DNA of 5,879 nt from NCBI GenBank assembly GCA_903912435.1, contig CAIWHI010000289.1, forward strand, positions 1-5,879, written 5' to 3'. This DNA comes from an uncultured Bacteroidota bacterium. GTDB lineage: Bacteria > Bacteroidota > Bacteroidia > Chitinophagales > Chitinophagaceae. The position numbers and the translations under genes are program-made. The notes under the pieces are model-generated. The model saw only the letters and a program-made list of their open reading frames with translations. It had not been told where the DNA came from and did not search any database. Positions 5,733 to 5,879 of this stretch are shown here, in pieces (the first letter of the stretch is position 1; each line of letters begins with the position of its first letter).

Positions 5733-5879
5733 CTACGTCTTCCTTGGCTTTTTCTTTGCTGCCGGGAATAATACATTATTGAGTATCAAACGGTAACCGG
5801 GTGAACTTGGGTGCAGGTTAAGGTCAGTTTGGGGGTCACCTATATGGTGTTCATAATCTTCGGGGTCGTGGCCACCATA
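5733..5879 (-). CDS. C-terminal 48 residues of a conserved Bacteroidota protein, tentatively asparagine synthetase B family (5' part beyond window)
   Basis: The minus-strand frame is open from the right edge to TAG at 5735-5733. It reads YGGHDPEDYEHHIGDPQTDL, followed by NLHPSSPGYRLILNNVLFPA and a basic tail, KKKPRKT. I associate the combination of GHDPEDY, GDP-x-T-x-L, and SPGYRLILNNVLFPAAKKK with the C-terminus of a Bacteroidota-specific protein usually annotated as asparagine synthetase B. That link is from memory and is not supported by any catalytic motif in this fragment. The strong composition and lack of stops make it a real gene. It converges with the 4965 gene, with 6 bp between stop codons and no visible terminator. 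Confidence 0.6.
   Translation of the reverse strand, partial: YGGHDPEDYEHHIGDPQTDLNLHPSSPGYRLILNNVLFPAAKKKPRKT

Noticed and set aside
5346..5776. Two minus-strand frames of 76 and 67 codons
   Set aside because: They are antisense to the beta domain of the 4965 gene, and the second also crosses the convergent gene's stop in a different frame.

Overview
The window looks like chromosomal DNA of a Bacteroidota bacterium, probably from the Chitinophagales/Sphingobacteriales side. Four things point that way: a MutS2 of the Bacteroidota type, a small regulatory-type protein joining an N-terminal Cys-rich module to a carboxypeptidase-regulatory-like beta domain, promoter boxes of the TAnnTTTG type with no obvious Shine-Dalgarno sequences, and moderately low GC. 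No rRNA, tRNA, CRISPR array, insertion sequence or integrase gene is visible.

Layout. Positions 1-744 (minus) hold the N-terminal third of the MutS2 gene, which runs off the left edge. Positions 898-1422 (minus) hold a compact two-gene, toxin-antitoxin-like module: a DUF4258 protein followed 6 bp later by a short YgiT/MqsA-type zinc-finger protein. Diverging from it at 1640-1857 (plus) is the gene of a small addiction-module antitoxin-like protein, broken by a single-base frameshift in an A run and lacking any toxin gene downstream. Together, 898-1857 form a small TA-like island between housekeeping genes. Positions 1964-2365 (plus) encode a small exported protein of unknown function; its promoter box directly abuts a perfect 14-bp palindrome in front of the start codon. 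Positions 2377-4767 (minus) encode a large polytopic O-antigen ligase/polymerase-like protein with a C-terminal TPR region. Positions 4965-5726 (plus) encode the Cys-rich/carboxypeptidase-regulatory-like membrane protein, possibly from a leaderless transcript. Positions 5733-5879 (minus) hold the C-terminal 48 codons of a further conserved protein, tentatively of the Bacteroidota family annotated as asparagine synthetase B.

How the genes work together. Apart from the DUF4258/YgiT pair, which is clearly one transcription unit, neighbouring genes are mostly divergent or convergent, so the window shows a set of single-gene units and not a pathway operon. The ligase-like protein stands alone, without glycosyltransferases or flippases nearby, so its substrate cannot be inferred from context. 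I do not see a convincing new multi-gene system. The most interesting points are the split antitoxin, the TA-like pair beside it, and the palindrome over the probable transcription start of the exported protein gene.
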